DNA of 57,609 nt, taken from an uncultured Prevotellaceae bacterium (GTDB taxonomy: Bacteria > Bacteroidota > Bacteroidia > Bacteroidales > Bacteroidaceae). The stretch is from assembly GCA_946186505.1 (NCBI GenBank), contig CAMHNI010000018.1, positions 1-57,609 on the forward strand, given 5' to 3'. Under the pieces are notes generated by a model. It was not told the origin of the DNA. It saw nothing but the letters and a program-made list of their open reading frames with translations, and did not search any database. The translations under genes were made by a program, and so were the position numbers. Positions 1 to 8,530 of the stretch are shown here, piece after piece (positions within the stretch are counted from its first letter, which is position 1; the number at the start of each line of letters is the position of its first letter).

Positions 1-1861
1 CGTAACGCTCAAAATTGGTGGCCGACGAGATGATGATGGTGGCCGACGTGGCATCGCTGACATTAACGGTGGGTGCTGCAGAATTGGCTGCTACGAGCCC
101 GCCATGCATCACGTTTTGTGTAGTGCAGGTCTGCGTGCCACCGTCGTTCAGCACCTTAATAAATGTATAGCATTGTAGTTTGTTATTGACGTTTTCCGAT
201 TGTTCGCGGGCAGGAATGAGCGAGGCCTCAATCATGCCGTCAGTGGTTATCTTGTTGATACCTAACTTCTCCATGTTATCCTTGGCGGGGGCTGCAAAAC
301 AAACGTTGAAGTTCAGCTTGCCGGCCTCGGAAGCCTCTATGCGCATCACGGTGACATTATCCTCAAACGAGGTGAAGACGGTACGGGTATAGGTGACACC
401 GCCCACCACATAAGTAGTCACGGCGGTAGCATTGTTCATATCAAGGGAGCGGACGTAGCCCTGGGCATCGATGGCATCGCTTGTCTGCCCTGGTTCCTCA
501 TCATCATAACGATGTCCGGGGAATCCTAAGAGCACACAGCCGGCTGCTTGATACTGTGCACCATGAGAGGCTTGCGACATCCAGTTGGGAATTGACAGTT
601 TCTGGGCTGCGGCATAGTCTTTTTGGAAAATAAGCTGCTGCACCTGTGCCAACACGTTCTTGGCATTGGCATTATAGTTTCTGTTGGGTGACTGTCCCCA
701 GAAAGTATCCTCATTCAGTTGAAGCGTATCCTTTGCCACACTGCCGCTGACCATGGCTCCTAAACGACCGTTGCCAAGGGGCAATGCCTCTTCCCAGTAA
801 GCGGCGGGACGGTGGTACCAAAGCCGGTTGTGACTGTCGAGTACGGGAGGTGGAACAGGACGTGTGTCACCAGTTGTAAAGGTGACGACGACTGGTTCAT
901 CGTAAACATTGCCAGCCATGTCGGTGAGTGAATGGGCAGACAGCATGAGGGTATAAGAGGTATTCAGGTCGAGGTCAGCATACGCAAATGACACCTTATT
1001 AATATTAATGACAGGAGTGATATCCTGACTGGAATGAGTGCTGTTGTTAGTCAGTGTTGCCTTCGCACCAGACTTCATCTGCACTCCCTCGTTGAAAAGC
1101 ATGATGACTTTACCGGTGGGCAGCACCCCCGTGTCGCCATCGGCAGGAACGACGTTCTGCAACTTGGGAGCCTGTGTGTCCTCAGCCAGGATGTTGAGGT
1201 ATTTCAGGTTATAATTACTGGTCTTTGTAGCACTCTGGATGAGCATACGGACGATGAGCAGTTCCTTGTTGTCAGCATTCAGGTCGTAGTTGGCATCTAC
1301 CCATGTATTCCAATGGGCACCAGCAGTATAGTCGTCAAGTATGTTCCAAGTCTGGCCACCGTCCACGGAATAGACGACTCCAAACTTCGTGCTCGAACTG
1401 CTGCCGTCGCCGATGGCGAAGTTCAACTTCAGGTTGCTCAGCGATGTCGTTGGCATCGACACCTCAAAATACTGGTCGTGCTTTGAGCCGTCGGTATAGT
1501 CGGCCTTAGCCGTGAACTTGTCGATAGAGGCCGTGTTCAAACGTAGGTGGTAATTGGGGGCAGAGCCACTGGTACACACCTGCCACTTGCCATCGCTGGT
1601 ATGGACGGTAACCTTACAATTCTCGGGCACCAGCGCACATTCGTTGGGCAGGAAATAGGGCTGCAATGTCGTCCATTTCGTATTGGCCAGCGCCGACCAC
1701 CCTAACGTGTTGGGAGTGTAGATGGCAGTGGTGCCACTCTTCTTCACATCATAACCTGTTGTAAACTCCCAATGGGCCACCACTGTCTGAGTAGCGGCAA
1801 CCTTCATCGTGCACAAGAGGAATGTTAGCAGTGCCAACATCCGATGCACTTTTCTCATCAT
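1..1861 (-). CDS. GH95-type alpha-L-fucosidase family protein, N-terminal part (runs off left edge)
   Basis: Secreted glycoside hydrolase, probably removing fucose from glycans. The frame is open from the left edge to ATG at 1861 (a second ATG follows directly), about 620 residues. The start is a signal peptide (MMRKVHRMLALLTFLLCTM, then VAA). A beta-rich region and an Ig-like segment (EPVVVTFTTGDTRP) follow. Next comes the typical GH95 N-terminal domain from about residue 340, with the markers PAAYWEEALPLGNGRLGAM and LQLNEDTFWGQSPN. The catalytic (alpha/alpha)6 domain should lie beyond the edge, so activity cannot be judged. A -7 box lies just upstream. Family assignment is firm from the GNGRLGAM and LNED motifs; substrate is inferred. 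Confidence 0.85.
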   Translation of the reverse strand, partial: MMRKVHRMLALLTFLLCTMKVAATQTVVAHWEFTTGYDVKKSGTTAIYTPNTLGWSALANTKWTTLQPYFLPNECALVPENCKVTVHTSDGKWQVCTSGSAPNYHLRLNTASIDKFTAKADYTDGSKHDQYFEVSMPTTSLSNLKLNFAIGDGSSSSTKFGVVYSVDGGQTWNILDDYTAGAHWNTWVDANYDLNADNKELLIVRMLIQSATKTSNYNLKYLNILAEDTQAPKLQNVVPADGDTGVLPTGKVIMLFNEGVQMKSGAKATLTNNSTHSSQDITPVININKVSFAYADLDLNTSYTLMLSAHSLTDMAGNVYDEPVVVTFTTGDTRPVPPPVLDSHNRLWYHRPAAYWEEALPLGNGRLGAMVSGSVAKDTLQLNEDTFWGQSPNRNYNANAKNVLAQVQQLIFQKDYAAAQKLSIPNWMSQASHGAQYQAAGCVLLGFPGHRYDDEEPGQTSDAIDAQGYVRSLDMNNATAVTTYVVGGVTYTRTVFTSFEDNVTVMRIEASEAGKLNFNVCFAAPAKDNMEKLGINKITTDGMIEASLIPAREQSENVNNKLQCYTFIKVLNDGGTQTCTTQNVMHGGLVAANSAAPTVNVSDATSATIIISSATNFERY

Positions 1862-1909
1862 TTGTTTTAGTTCCATCTTTTTTGTTTGTAGACTATTGTT
1901 TTTCGGCTG

Positions 1910-1917
1910 CAAAAGTA
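1910..1917 (-). promoter_or_regulatory. Promoter -7 box of the GH95 gene
   Basis: Read leftward this is TACTTTTG, matching the Bacteroidetes TAnnTTTG -7 element, 48 nt before the ATG at 1861. No clean TTTG is seen 19-20 nt upstream, which fits a promoter that needs an activator. Two direct repeats lie just upstream. Confidence 0.7.
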
Positions 1918-1945
1918 CAGTCAATGACAAAAAAGAAGGTGTATT

Positions 1946-1974
1946 ATAGTACGTATTAAATAGAAAATAGTACG
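1946..1974. promoter_or_regulatory. Paired direct repeat upstream of GH95 promoter, possible activator site
   Basis: ATAGTACG occurs at 1946-1953 and again at 1967-1974, exactly 21 bp apart (two helical turns), 29 bp upstream of the -7 box. Same-face direct repeats are what AraC-type hybrid two-component regulators of polysaccharide loci commonly bind. Only the repeat is seen; the binder is inferred. Confidence 0.4.
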
Positions 1975-2008
1975 ATTGTACCATATTCCACTACTTTTTC
2001 CACCTTAA

Positions 2009-2176
2009 CACTGGATTAGACTCTCTGCCCGTGCCTACTCCCGCATCCTCCGCTCGACCTCTGGTCGCATTCTTTGCAAGCAAAGCGTCGCAAGCGCCGA
2101 ACGGCTACCAACAGGACGCAAGAAGGTCGCCCGTACCATCGCCAACCTCGAAGGCAGAGAAAAAGTCCAGAGCTGA
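2009..2176 (+). pseudogene. 3' remnant of a comM/yifB-type Mg-chelatase-like gene with a 72-bp insertion
   Basis: In frame after a TAA at 2006-2008 the sequence encodes IRLSARAYSRIL. After 24 foreign codons it resumes with KVARTIANLEGREKVQS and a stop at 2174-2176. Without the insert this gives SARAYSRILKVARTIANLEG, the C-terminal signature of ComM/YifB AAA proteins. The insert (2051-2122) keeps the frame and contains the small hairpin CTTTGcaagCAAAG. Nothing of the ATPase core is present, so this is a dead fragment. Downstream, 2177-2395 holds no convincing gene. Confidence 0.65.
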
Positions 2177-2395
2177 CATACTACCGAAGCCACAGGGTAC
2201 GTACCTTTCTTATGTAAAACAAGATGTTTTACTTTCAATTATTCCCTTACTATGAGCTCATAGGTCGAATCTTGCAGTCATTTGCGAGACTTTTGCATGA
2301 GAAAGAACAGAAAGCTCTTTTGTGGCATCCTCGTTCAGAGCATGACCATGATGACCCTATCGGCTATTGGAGCAGAAACCAGCACTATCGGCCGT

Positions 2396-2947
2396 TCAGT
2401 TCCATGCCCTGATAATGCTGCCGTCAAAGGCGGCGTTGTAGGTATAGAGCTGACGACCACCCTCACCCTGTGCCACCACGCCGTTGTTCACGTCATAGCT
2501 ACGACGGCAGTGGGCACAGTTCAGCTGTTGGCCGTTCTGACTCCATGTCAGGGGGTAGCTGCTGCCGCCGTAGTCATCTAAACAGTTGGGACACTGACCC
2601 TCGTAGGCCATGAGCAGTCCCGTGTAGGAACTGCGACCAATGATGATGGAATTGCCAGCTCCTAACAGGCAACGGGTGTTGTTCTCTTTCTGCGTCGTCA
2701 GCGTCACATCCTCCTGTTGCTGGTCGTAGTTACGGGTCGTTACAATATGACGCACGCCCCCCACCATCCGGCTACACACTATCAGGAAATGACCAGTGTT
2801 GCCCATGGCTTCTGTCAAGTGGCAAGGCATTGGGTGCAGTGTCGTGTCGAAAATGAAGTAGCAAGGATGATCTCTGTAGATACTGTTCTCAGCATCATCA
2901 CATGCCAGCATCATCACACACAGACAGAGCGTCAGCAGGCGTTTCAT
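2396..2947 (-). CDS. Lipoprotein with a C-terminal CxxC/CxxC metal-ribbon-like motif
   Basis: A 183-residue protein with a lipobox (CVMMLAC, Cys16), so probably anchored in the envelope. The N-terminal half is unremarkable. The C-terminal part has CPNC (about residue 119) and CAHC (about residue 145) followed by RRSYDVNNG, suggesting a zinc-ribbon or degenerate Rieske-like fold. A true Rieske site would need Cys-x-His and Cys-x-x-His, which is not what is seen. Its ATG overlaps the argH stop (ATGA), so it is the last gene of the pyrE-argH unit and translationally coupled. Function unknown. Confidence 0.8.
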   Translation of the reverse strand: MKRLLTLCLCVMMLACDDAENSIYRDHPCYFIFDTTLHPMPCHLTEAMGNTGHFLIVCSRMVGGVRHIVTTRNYDQQQEDVTLTTQKENNTRCLLGAGNSIIIGRSSYTGLLMAYEGQCPNCLDDYGGSSYPLTWSQNGQQLNCAHCRRSYDVNNGVVAQGEGGRQLYTYNAAFDGSIIRAWN

Positions 2948-4275
2948 CGCAACAGCTGTTTTTCGGCCTCTGTCACCCGTTCGAAGTGGAAACCATCGAG
3001 GATCTGCTGCATCAGGGCCTGAATCTGGTCGTTACAGAGGTTGCCGATGGAACCTTCATGAGTGTGGTGAATGTCCTTGTCGGGTGTGAACTGCCCGGCC
3101 TCAATGTCGAGGCCCACCTTCTTGTAGGCATCACGGAAGGGCATTCCTGCAGCAGCGAGACGGTTGACCTCTTCGACGGAGAACATCGGGTCGTACATCG
3201 GGTTGTCAAGGATATGGGTGTTGACCTCTATCTTGTTAATGATGTAAGCAGCCATCTGCAGGCAGTCCTTCAGTTCGTCGAAGGCAGGCAGGAACACCTC
3301 CTTGATAATCTGCAGGTCGCGGAAGTATCCCACGGGCAGGTTGTTCATGATAAGCGTCACCTGCTGCGGCAGGGCCTGTAGCTTGTTCGACTTGGCACGT
3401 ATCAGCTCGAACACGTCGGGGTTCTTCTTATGGGGCATGATGCTCGAACCTGTCGTACACTCCTTCGGCAGCTTGACAAAGGAGAAATTCTGGGAGTTGA
3501 ACAGACAGGCATCGAAGGCTAATTTGGCCAGTGTACCGGCGATGGAGGCGATGGCAAAGGCAACGTTACGTTCCATCTTGCCACGACCCATCTGGGCATA
3601 GACCACGTTGTAGTCCATCGAGTCGAAGCCTAACAGCTCCGTCGTCATCGTGCGGTTCAGGGGAAACGAACTGCCATAGCCTGCTGCCGATCCTAACGGA
3701 TTGCGGTTGGTCATCTTGTACGCTGCCTGCAGGAACAGCATGTCGTCCGTCAGGCTCTCGGCGTAGGCACCGAACCACAGGCCGAACGAGCTGGGCATAG
3801 CCACCTGCAGATGGGTGTAGCCGGGCATCAGTACATCCTTGTACTGGTTCGACTTTGTTATCAGTTCGTCGAACAGCGTCTTCACCTCCTCGGCAATGTC
3901 CATCAGCTGACGGCGTGTGAAGAGCTTCAGATCTACCAACACCTGATCGTTGCGCGAACGGCCGGAGTGTATTTTCTTGCCCATATCACCGAGCTTGCGC
4001 GTCAGCAGCATCTCCACCTGCGAGTGGACGTCCTCGACATCATCCTCGATCGTGAACTCACCGCGTTCAGCCAACTTATAGATTTCCTTCAGTTCAGCGA
4101 GCAGCACGGGCAGCTCGTCCTTGCCTATCAGCCCGATGCTTTCGAGCATGGTGATATGGGCCATCGAGCCTAAAACATCGTACTTCGCCAGATAGAGATC
4201 CATCTCGCGGTCGCGGCCCACGGTGAACCGCTCTATCTCCTTGTTAATCTCAAAGTTCTTTTCCCAAAGTTTCAT
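2944..4275 (-). CDS. argH: Argininosuccinate lyase
   Basis: Cytoplasmic enzyme of the last step of arginine synthesis, splitting argininosuccinate into arginine and fumarate. At 443 residues it has the usual length. The fumarase/ASL superfamily signature GSSIMPHKKNPD sits near residues 274-285, and HSGRSRNDQ and MPGYTHLQ are further conserved active-site motifs. It starts with ATG 1 nt after the stop of the SRPBCC gene and overlaps the next lipoprotein by 4 nt. The unit therefore runs pyrE, SRPBCC, argH, lipoprotein, linking pyrimidine and arginine synthesis, two users of carbamoyl phosphate. Confidence 0.97.
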   Translation of the reverse strand: MKLWEKNFEINKEIERFTVGRDREMDLYLAKYDVLGSMAHITMLESIGLIGKDELPVLLAELKEIYKLAERGEFTIEDDVEDVHSQVEMLLTRKLGDMGKKIHSGRSRNDQVLVDLKLFTRRQLMDIAEEVKTLFDELITKSNQYKDVLMPGYTHLQVAMPSSFGLWFGAYAESLTDDMLFLQAAYKMTNRNPLGSAAGYGSSFPLNRTMTTELLGFDSMDYNVVYAQMGRGKMERNVAFAIASIAGTLAKLAFDACLFNSQNFSFVKLPKECTTGSSIMPHKKNPDVFELIRAKSNKLQALPQQVTLIMNNLPVGYFRDLQIIKEVFLPAFDELKDCLQMAAYIINKIEVNTHILDNPMYDPMFSVEEVNRLAAAGMPFRDAYKKVGLDIEAGQFTPDKDIHHTHEGSIGNLCNDQIQALMQQILDGFHFERVTEAEKQLLR

Positions 4276-4276
4276 G

Positions 4277-4708
4277 CTATTCGTATTTAATCATCGACAG
4301 TGCATCCGCAATCTTCTCCACGCCATCCTGCAAGGGACCGCTGACCATGCCCTTGATAAACGGGTTTAGCTCGGCCTTCACTGTCACCTTCATCTTACTG
4401 TTCTGCTCATCGACGGGCAGCACCTGAATCCACAGGTTGAAGGAAACGGGTGACTGCACCGTCTCAAACTTCACACATTTGGGTTCCTCACGCTCACAGA
4501 TACGCAATTTCAACTCGCCCACGGGAGCCACGCTGACGCTCACCGAATCCTCGTCGAATGCAAAATCCTGTAACTTGTCCTGCGGCATACGGTCACGCAC
4601 CTTCTCCAAGTTGCGCAGGTCACTGATATTCTCGTAAACGGCCTGCTGCGAGTAGGGAATCTGTTTCACGCTACTCTCAAACTTTGTTGTACTGTCAAAA
4701 AGTCCCAC
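4277..4708 (-). CDS. SRPBCC-fold (polyketide cyclase/START-like) protein
   Basis: A 143-residue cytoplasmic protein with no signal peptide. It begins with an N-terminal strand and helix (SSVKQIPYSQQAVYENISDL), continues with alternating beta strands, and ends in a long amphipathic helix (FIKGMVSGPLQDGVEKIADA). This is the SRPBCC helix-grip arrangement. Such small members bind hydrophobic ligands, but the ligand here is unknown. It lies between pyrE (46 nt upstream) and argH (1 nt downstream), so it is cotranscribed; a role in nucleotide or arginine metabolism is not supported by sequence. Confidence 0.8.
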   Translation of the reverse strand: MGLFDSTTKFESSVKQIPYSQQAVYENISDLRNLEKVRDRMPQDKLQDFAFDEDSVSVSVAPVGELKLRICEREEPKCVKFETVQSPVSFNLWIQVLPVDEQNSKMKVTVKAELNPFIKGMVSGPLQDGVEKIADALSMIKYE

Positions 4709-4754
4709 CTTACTCTGTTATTAACGATTTACTGATTTTCAATTGAAGGATTGA

Positions 4755-5387
4755 CTACTGCTTCCACGTTGACGGAGACTTTCTCCATTCGGCAAGAACG
4801 GCCTTTTCTTCTTCCTTGATGTAGCCGGTCTTGGCGGCCTCCTCGACGACGGCCTCGTAGTTGCTCAGGGTAATAAGCTTCACGCCAGCGGCGGCAAAGG
4901 CTTCCTCGGCCACGGGGAAGCCGTATGTGAACGATGCCACCATACCGATGACCTCAACACCATACTGGCGCAGGGCCTCGACGGCTTTCAGCGACGAGCC
5001 GCCGGTGGAGATGAGGTCCTCGACCACCACCACCTTCGTACCCTTCTCAATCTCGCCCTCCACCTGGTTGCCCATACCGTGGTCCTTCGGCTTCGGACGC
5101 ACGTAGCAGTAGGGCAGGCCTAATTCCTCGGCCACCAGCGCCCCTTGGGCAATGGCTCCCGTAGCCACACCGGCTACAGCCTCTGCCTCGGGGAAGTTCT
5201 CCTGGATGGCGTGGCACAGTGCCAACTTGACAAACGAGCGCAGACGGGGGAACCCGAGCGTCTTGCGGTTGTCGGTATAGATGGGTGACTTCCAGCCGCT
5301 GGCCCACGTGAACGGCTCCTGCGGCTGCAGCTTGATGGCCTTGATGTCCATCAGCTTGCGTGCGAATTGACTTTTTATACTTTCCAT
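4755..5387 (-). CDS. pyrE: Orotate phosphoribosyltransferase
   Basis: Converts orotate and PRPP to orotidine monophosphate in de novo pyrimidine synthesis. The protein has 210 residues, normal for PyrE. The PRPP-binding motif VVVVEDLISTGGSS lies near residues 118-131, the flexible-loop segment YVRPKPKDHGMGNQVEG precedes it, and the N-terminal FTWASGWKSPIYTDNR is typical of the family. The start codon is 20 nt downstream of a TAnnTTTG box, so it is the promoter-proximal gene of the four-gene unit. Confidence 0.96.
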   Translation of the reverse strand: MESIKSQFARKLMDIKAIKLQPQEPFTWASGWKSPIYTDNRKTLGFPRLRSFVKLALCHAIQENFPEAEAVAGVATGAIAQGALVAEELGLPYCYVRPKPKDHGMGNQVEGEIEKGTKVVVVEDLISTGGSSLKAVEALRQYGVEVIGMVASFTYGFPVAEEAFAAAGVKLITLSNYEAVVEEAAKTGYIKEEEKAVLAEWRKSPSTWKQ

Positions 5388-5407
5388 ATTCCTCTTGGTT
5401 TGGGGTG

Positions 5408-5415
5408 CAAAGGTA
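5408..5415 (-). promoter_or_regulatory. Promoter -7 box for pyrE operon
   Basis: TACCTTTG read leftward, matching TAnnTTTG, in the gap between rnr and pyrE. The predicted transcript start gives a leader of roughly 15 nt. Confidence 0.65.
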
Positions 5416-5462
5416 CGAAATAATTATGAAACAGCGCCATAAAGGAACGCTTTTTTGAGGCT

Positions 5463-7670
5463 CTACTCATCGTCAGCCAGCGTGAAGTCGAGCTGGCGCT
5501 TCTCAATGTTTGCCCGTGCCACCTTGATGCGGATGGGGTCGCCCAACTGGTACTTGCTGTGGTGGCGACGGCCGATAAGGCAGTAGTGGGCCTCGTCGAA
5601 CTCATAGTAGTCGCCACGGAGGTCGTGCATAGGCACCATACCCTCGCAGTGGTTCTCGTCAATCTCGACATAAATGCCATAGGACTGGATGCCCGAGATA
5701 TGGCCGTCGAAGCACTGTCCCAACTTGTCACCCATAAACTCCACCATCTTGTACTTGATGCTGTCGCGCTCGGCGTTGGCCGCTGTCTGCTCCATATCGC
5801 TGCTGTGTTCGCACAGTTCCTCGTAGTGTTCTCGGTTGGCACTCCGGCCGCCCTCTTGGTATTTCGTCAGCAGGCGGTGAACCATCGTGTCGGGATAGCG
5901 GCGGATGGGTGACGTGAAGTGGGTGTAGTAGTCGAAAGCCAGTCCGTAGTGGCCGATGTTATGCGTAGAGTACTTGGCCTTCATCATGGCACGCAGGGCA
6001 ACGGTCTCAATGAGCTTCTGTTCCCTACTGCCTGCCGCCTCGTCCATCAAGGCGTTCAGCGACTTCGATATGGCGCCTTTCGTACCGCTGGTCTTCAGCT
6101 TATAGCCAAAGGGTGACACTACCTGACGCAGCGACTCTAACTTCTGCGGGTCGGGCTGGTCATGGATACGATAGACGAAGGTCTTGGCCTTGGCGCCAGG
6201 CTTTTTGGCTGCGCCAATGCTCTCGGCAACGGTGCGGTTAGCTAACAGCATAAATTCCTCGATAAGCTTGTTGGCATCCTTCGATGTCTTGAAATAGGCA
6301 CGTGTGGGTTTGCCGTCCTGATCGATGTCAAAATGCAGCTCCTCGCGGTCGAACTTCACGGCACCGTTTTGGAAGCGGCGTTCGCGCAACTTCTTGGCCA
6401 GCGCATCAAGCTTGATGAGTTCGGCGGCATATTCACCCTTGTAGGGATTCTTCTTTGTGGCGGGCGGAGCGGGCTGGCCGGTGCCGTCAACGACACCGTT
6501 GTCCTCCAACAGCTGCTGAACCTCCTCGTAGGCATACCGGCGGTCACTGCGTATGACGGTATGAGCCAGGTGCCACGACTTAACGTTGGCATCGTCGTCC
6601 ATCACGAAGATAACACTGTAGCAGAGCTTCTCCTCGTCGGGACGCAGTGAGCAGATGAAGTTGCAAAGATGTTCGGGCAGCATCGGGATGGTGCGGTCAA
6701 CGAGATAGACGCTCGTAGCCCGCTTCTGAGCCTCCTTGTCGATGATGCTGTTTTCCTTGACGTAGTGAGTGACATCGGCAATGTGGACGCCGATCTCCCA
6801 CAAAGCCCCCTCCTTTCTGATACTCAGCGCATCATCGAAATCCTTGGCATCCTTCGGGTCGATGGTGCAGGTGAAGACTTCGCGGAAGTCCTCACGGCGG
6901 CTGATTTCCTCAGCCGTGATTCCCGGCTCAATCTTGTGGGCGGCATCCTCCACGGCCTTCGGGTATTTGTAAGGCAGACCGTACTGCGCCAGGATGGCGT
7001 GCATCTCGACGTTGTTATCGCCCTCTTTGCCGAGCACGTCGATGACCTCGCCGACAATGTTCTTGGAATCCTTCGACGGCCATTGCGTGATTTTCACAAC
7101 AGCCTTCTCGCCGTCCTTGCCGCCTTTCAGCTTCTTCTTCGGAATCAGGATATCGTGAACGAAGATGTTGCCCTCGGTGATGAGGAAGGCGAAGTCCTTC
7201 TCCACCTTCAGCTTGCCTACGGCCTGGTCAGTCTTATGGCTCAGGATGTCGGTCACCATCGCCTCCTTGATGTGGTTCTGGCGGCGGGCCATCATCGCCA
7301 CACGGACGCGGTCGCCATTCAAGGCAAACATCGAGTTGCGCTCCGACACAAAGATAGGCTTGCCGCCATCGTCGGGCAGGAACGAATTCTTGCCGTTGGC
7401 CTTGCGGATGAACGTGCCCTCCTGCACCTGTCCCTTCTGGTTCAGACGGTACTGGTTGTCGCCCACCTTCGAGAGGTAGTCGTCCCAACACATCTCGTCG
7501 AGTGTGTCGATAGCCAGCATCTTGGCCGGATGCGTGTTGAGTTTCAGGGTCTTGAAAATGTACTTCAGCGAGTAAGTCTCATTGGGACTTGCAGTAAACA
7601 GCCCTTGCAGGGCTTCAGCCACGGCTTTCTTCGACAGCCGTTTTCCTCCTTTGTTCTTTCCCATAGTCAT
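5463..7670 (-). CDS. rnr: Ribonuclease R (RNase II/RNB family exoribonuclease)
   Basis: A processive 3'-5' exoribonuclease degrading structured RNA. The 735 residues comprise an N-terminal basic winged-helix region, cold-shock-like domains, the RNB catalytic domain with acidic motif IDPKDAKDFDDAL near residues 267-279, and a C-terminal S1 domain (GHISGIQSYGIYVEIDENHC, about residues 650-730). Motif HYGLAFDYYTHFTSPIRRYPD is also diagnostic. The lysine-rich tail seen in some RNase R proteins is absent. ATG at 7670 was chosen; ATG two codons later is equally possible. It has its own promoter and is separated from pyrE by its own stop and a promoter. Confidence 0.95.
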   Translation of the reverse strand: MTMGKNKGGKRLSKKAVAEALQGLFTASPNETYSLKYIFKTLKLNTHPAKMLAIDTLDEMCWDDYLSKVGDNQYRLNQKGQVQEGTFIRKANGKNSFLPDDGGKPIFVSERNSMFALNGDRVRVAMMARRQNHIKEAMVTDILSHKTDQAVGKLKVEKDFAFLITEGNIFVHDILIPKKKLKGGKDGEKAVVKITQWPSKDSKNIVGEVIDVLGKEGDNNVEMHAILAQYGLPYKYPKAVEDAAHKIEPGITAEEISRREDFREVFTCTIDPKDAKDFDDALSIRKEGALWEIGVHIADVTHYVKENSIIDKEAQKRATSVYLVDRTIPMLPEHLCNFICSLRPDEEKLCYSVIFVMDDDANVKSWHLAHTVIRSDRRYAYEEVQQLLEDNGVVDGTGQPAPPATKKNPYKGEYAAELIKLDALAKKLRERRFQNGAVKFDREELHFDIDQDGKPTRAYFKTSKDANKLIEEFMLLANRTVAESIGAAKKPGAKAKTFVYRIHDQPDPQKLESLRQVVSPFGYKLKTSGTKGAISKSLNALMDEAAGSREQKLIETVALRAMMKAKYSTHNIGHYGLAFDYYTHFTSPIRRYPDTMVHRLLTKYQEGGRSANREHYEELCEHSSDMEQTAANAERDSIKYKMVEFMGDKLGQCFDGHISGIQSYGIYVEIDENHCEGMVPMHDLRGDYYEFDEAHYCLIGRRHHSKYQLGDPIRIKVARANIEKRQLDFTLADDE

Positions 7671-7692
7671 TAAGTTTTGATGTTTCTGAGGG

Positions 7693-7723
7693 CAAAGTTA
7701 CGAAAAAACGAGGAAAATGCAAA
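7693..7723 (-). promoter_or_regulatory. Promoter of rnr (canonical -33/-7)
   Basis: Read leftward: TTTG (7720-7723), 19 nt spacer, TAACTTTG (7693-7700). This is a textbook Bacteroidetes promoter. A second TAACTTTG lies at 7809-7816 on the same strand, without a well-placed -33 element. Confidence 0.8.
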
Positions 7724-7901
7724 AGGAAAACTCGTTTTTCTTTTCATTTTCAAGTGCCTAGGACTCGAAACTTGTTTCGCTTGGCTTGTCCAAGAACATA
7801 AGCAAAGCCAAAGTTACGAAAAAAAACAAACCGTCCAATGTCAGGAGGGGAAAACTACGTTAATCTTCTAAAAAAGCCGTTGATTATTCAACATTATTTC
7901 G

Positions 7902-7909
7902 TAACTTTG
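7902..7909 (+). promoter_or_regulatory. Promoter -7 box of DUF4294 gene, near-leaderless
   Basis: TAACTTTG, with GTTG 19 nt upstream (7879-7882). Only 9 nt separate the box from the ATG at 7919, so the mRNA leader is expected to be about 5 nt. Confidence 0.65.
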
Positions 7910-7918
7910 CAGCCCGTT

Positions 7919-8521
7919 ATGAAACAATTACTGACCATATTGATGCTGATGTGTGCCATGGGAGCCATGGCACAGGAGGAAGAAGCCAGTGCCCCCACCT
8001 TTGTCCCTACGGTAAAGGTGAGCAAGGTTCTGGTGGATGGTGACAGCATACAGTATATGGAGATGTCGAACGTCTATGTCTATCCGCAACTGACTTTCAG
8101 CAACAAGCGTCAGCAAAGCTCATACATGAGGCTGGTGAACAATGTGAAGAAGACGTTGCCACTGGCCAAGCAGGTGCGCCAGATACTGATAGAGACGGCA
8201 GAATACCTCGAGATGCTGCCCGACGACAAGGCCAAGCAGGAGCATATCAAGCGTGTTGAGGCTAATATCTTGAAGGAGTACAAGCCGAAGATGAAGAAAC
8301 TGACCTATTCGCAAGGCAAACTGCTCATCAAGTTGATTAACCGCGAGTGCAACTCTACCAGCTACGAGGCCATACAGGCCTTTATGGGACCTATCCGCGC
8401 CGGATTCTGGCAAGCCTTTGCCTGGGCTTTCGGAGCCAGTCTGAAGAAGGAATACGACCCTGACGGCACTGACCGTCTGACTGAGCGTGTGGTGCTCATG
8501 GTCGAGGCCGGTCAGTTGTAA
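7919..8521 (+). CDS. DUF4294 family exported protein
   Basis: Member of a family of unknown function found in Bacteroidetes. The start at 7919 gives 200 residues with a signal peptide (MKQLLTILMLMCAMGAMAQ). The upstream in-frame extension from 7838 would bury the promoter and is rejected. The family pattern is seen: a strand-rich start (VLVDGDSIQYMEMSNVYVYP), then a helical core (LRLVNNVKKTLPLAKQVR-type), and LTYSQGKLLIKLINRECNST with GPIRAGFWQAFAWAFG near the end. The gene stands alone and converges on the glutaminyl cyclase gene with a 9-nt gap. Confidence 0.85.
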   Translation: MKQLLTILMLMCAMGAMAQEEEASAPTFVPTVKVSKVLVDGDSIQYMEMSNVYVYPQLTFSNKRQQSSYMRLVNNVKKTLPLAKQVRQILIETAEYLEMLPDDKAKQEHIKRVEANILKEYKPKMKKLTYSQGKLLIKLINRECNSTSYEAIQAFMGPIRAGFWQAFAWAFGASLKKEYDPDGTDRLTERVVLMVEAGQL

Positions 8522-8530
8522 CCCAACTCC

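Noticed and set aside
2297..2581. Rightward frame starting MRKNRKLFCGILVQSMTMMT, signal-peptide-like
   Set aside because: It has no ribosome site or promoter and most of it is antisense to the CxxC lipoprotein gene; at most another truncated gene start.
6669..7673. 334-codon rightward frame opposite rnr
   Set aside because: Shadow of RNase R; low-diversity composition and no promoter.
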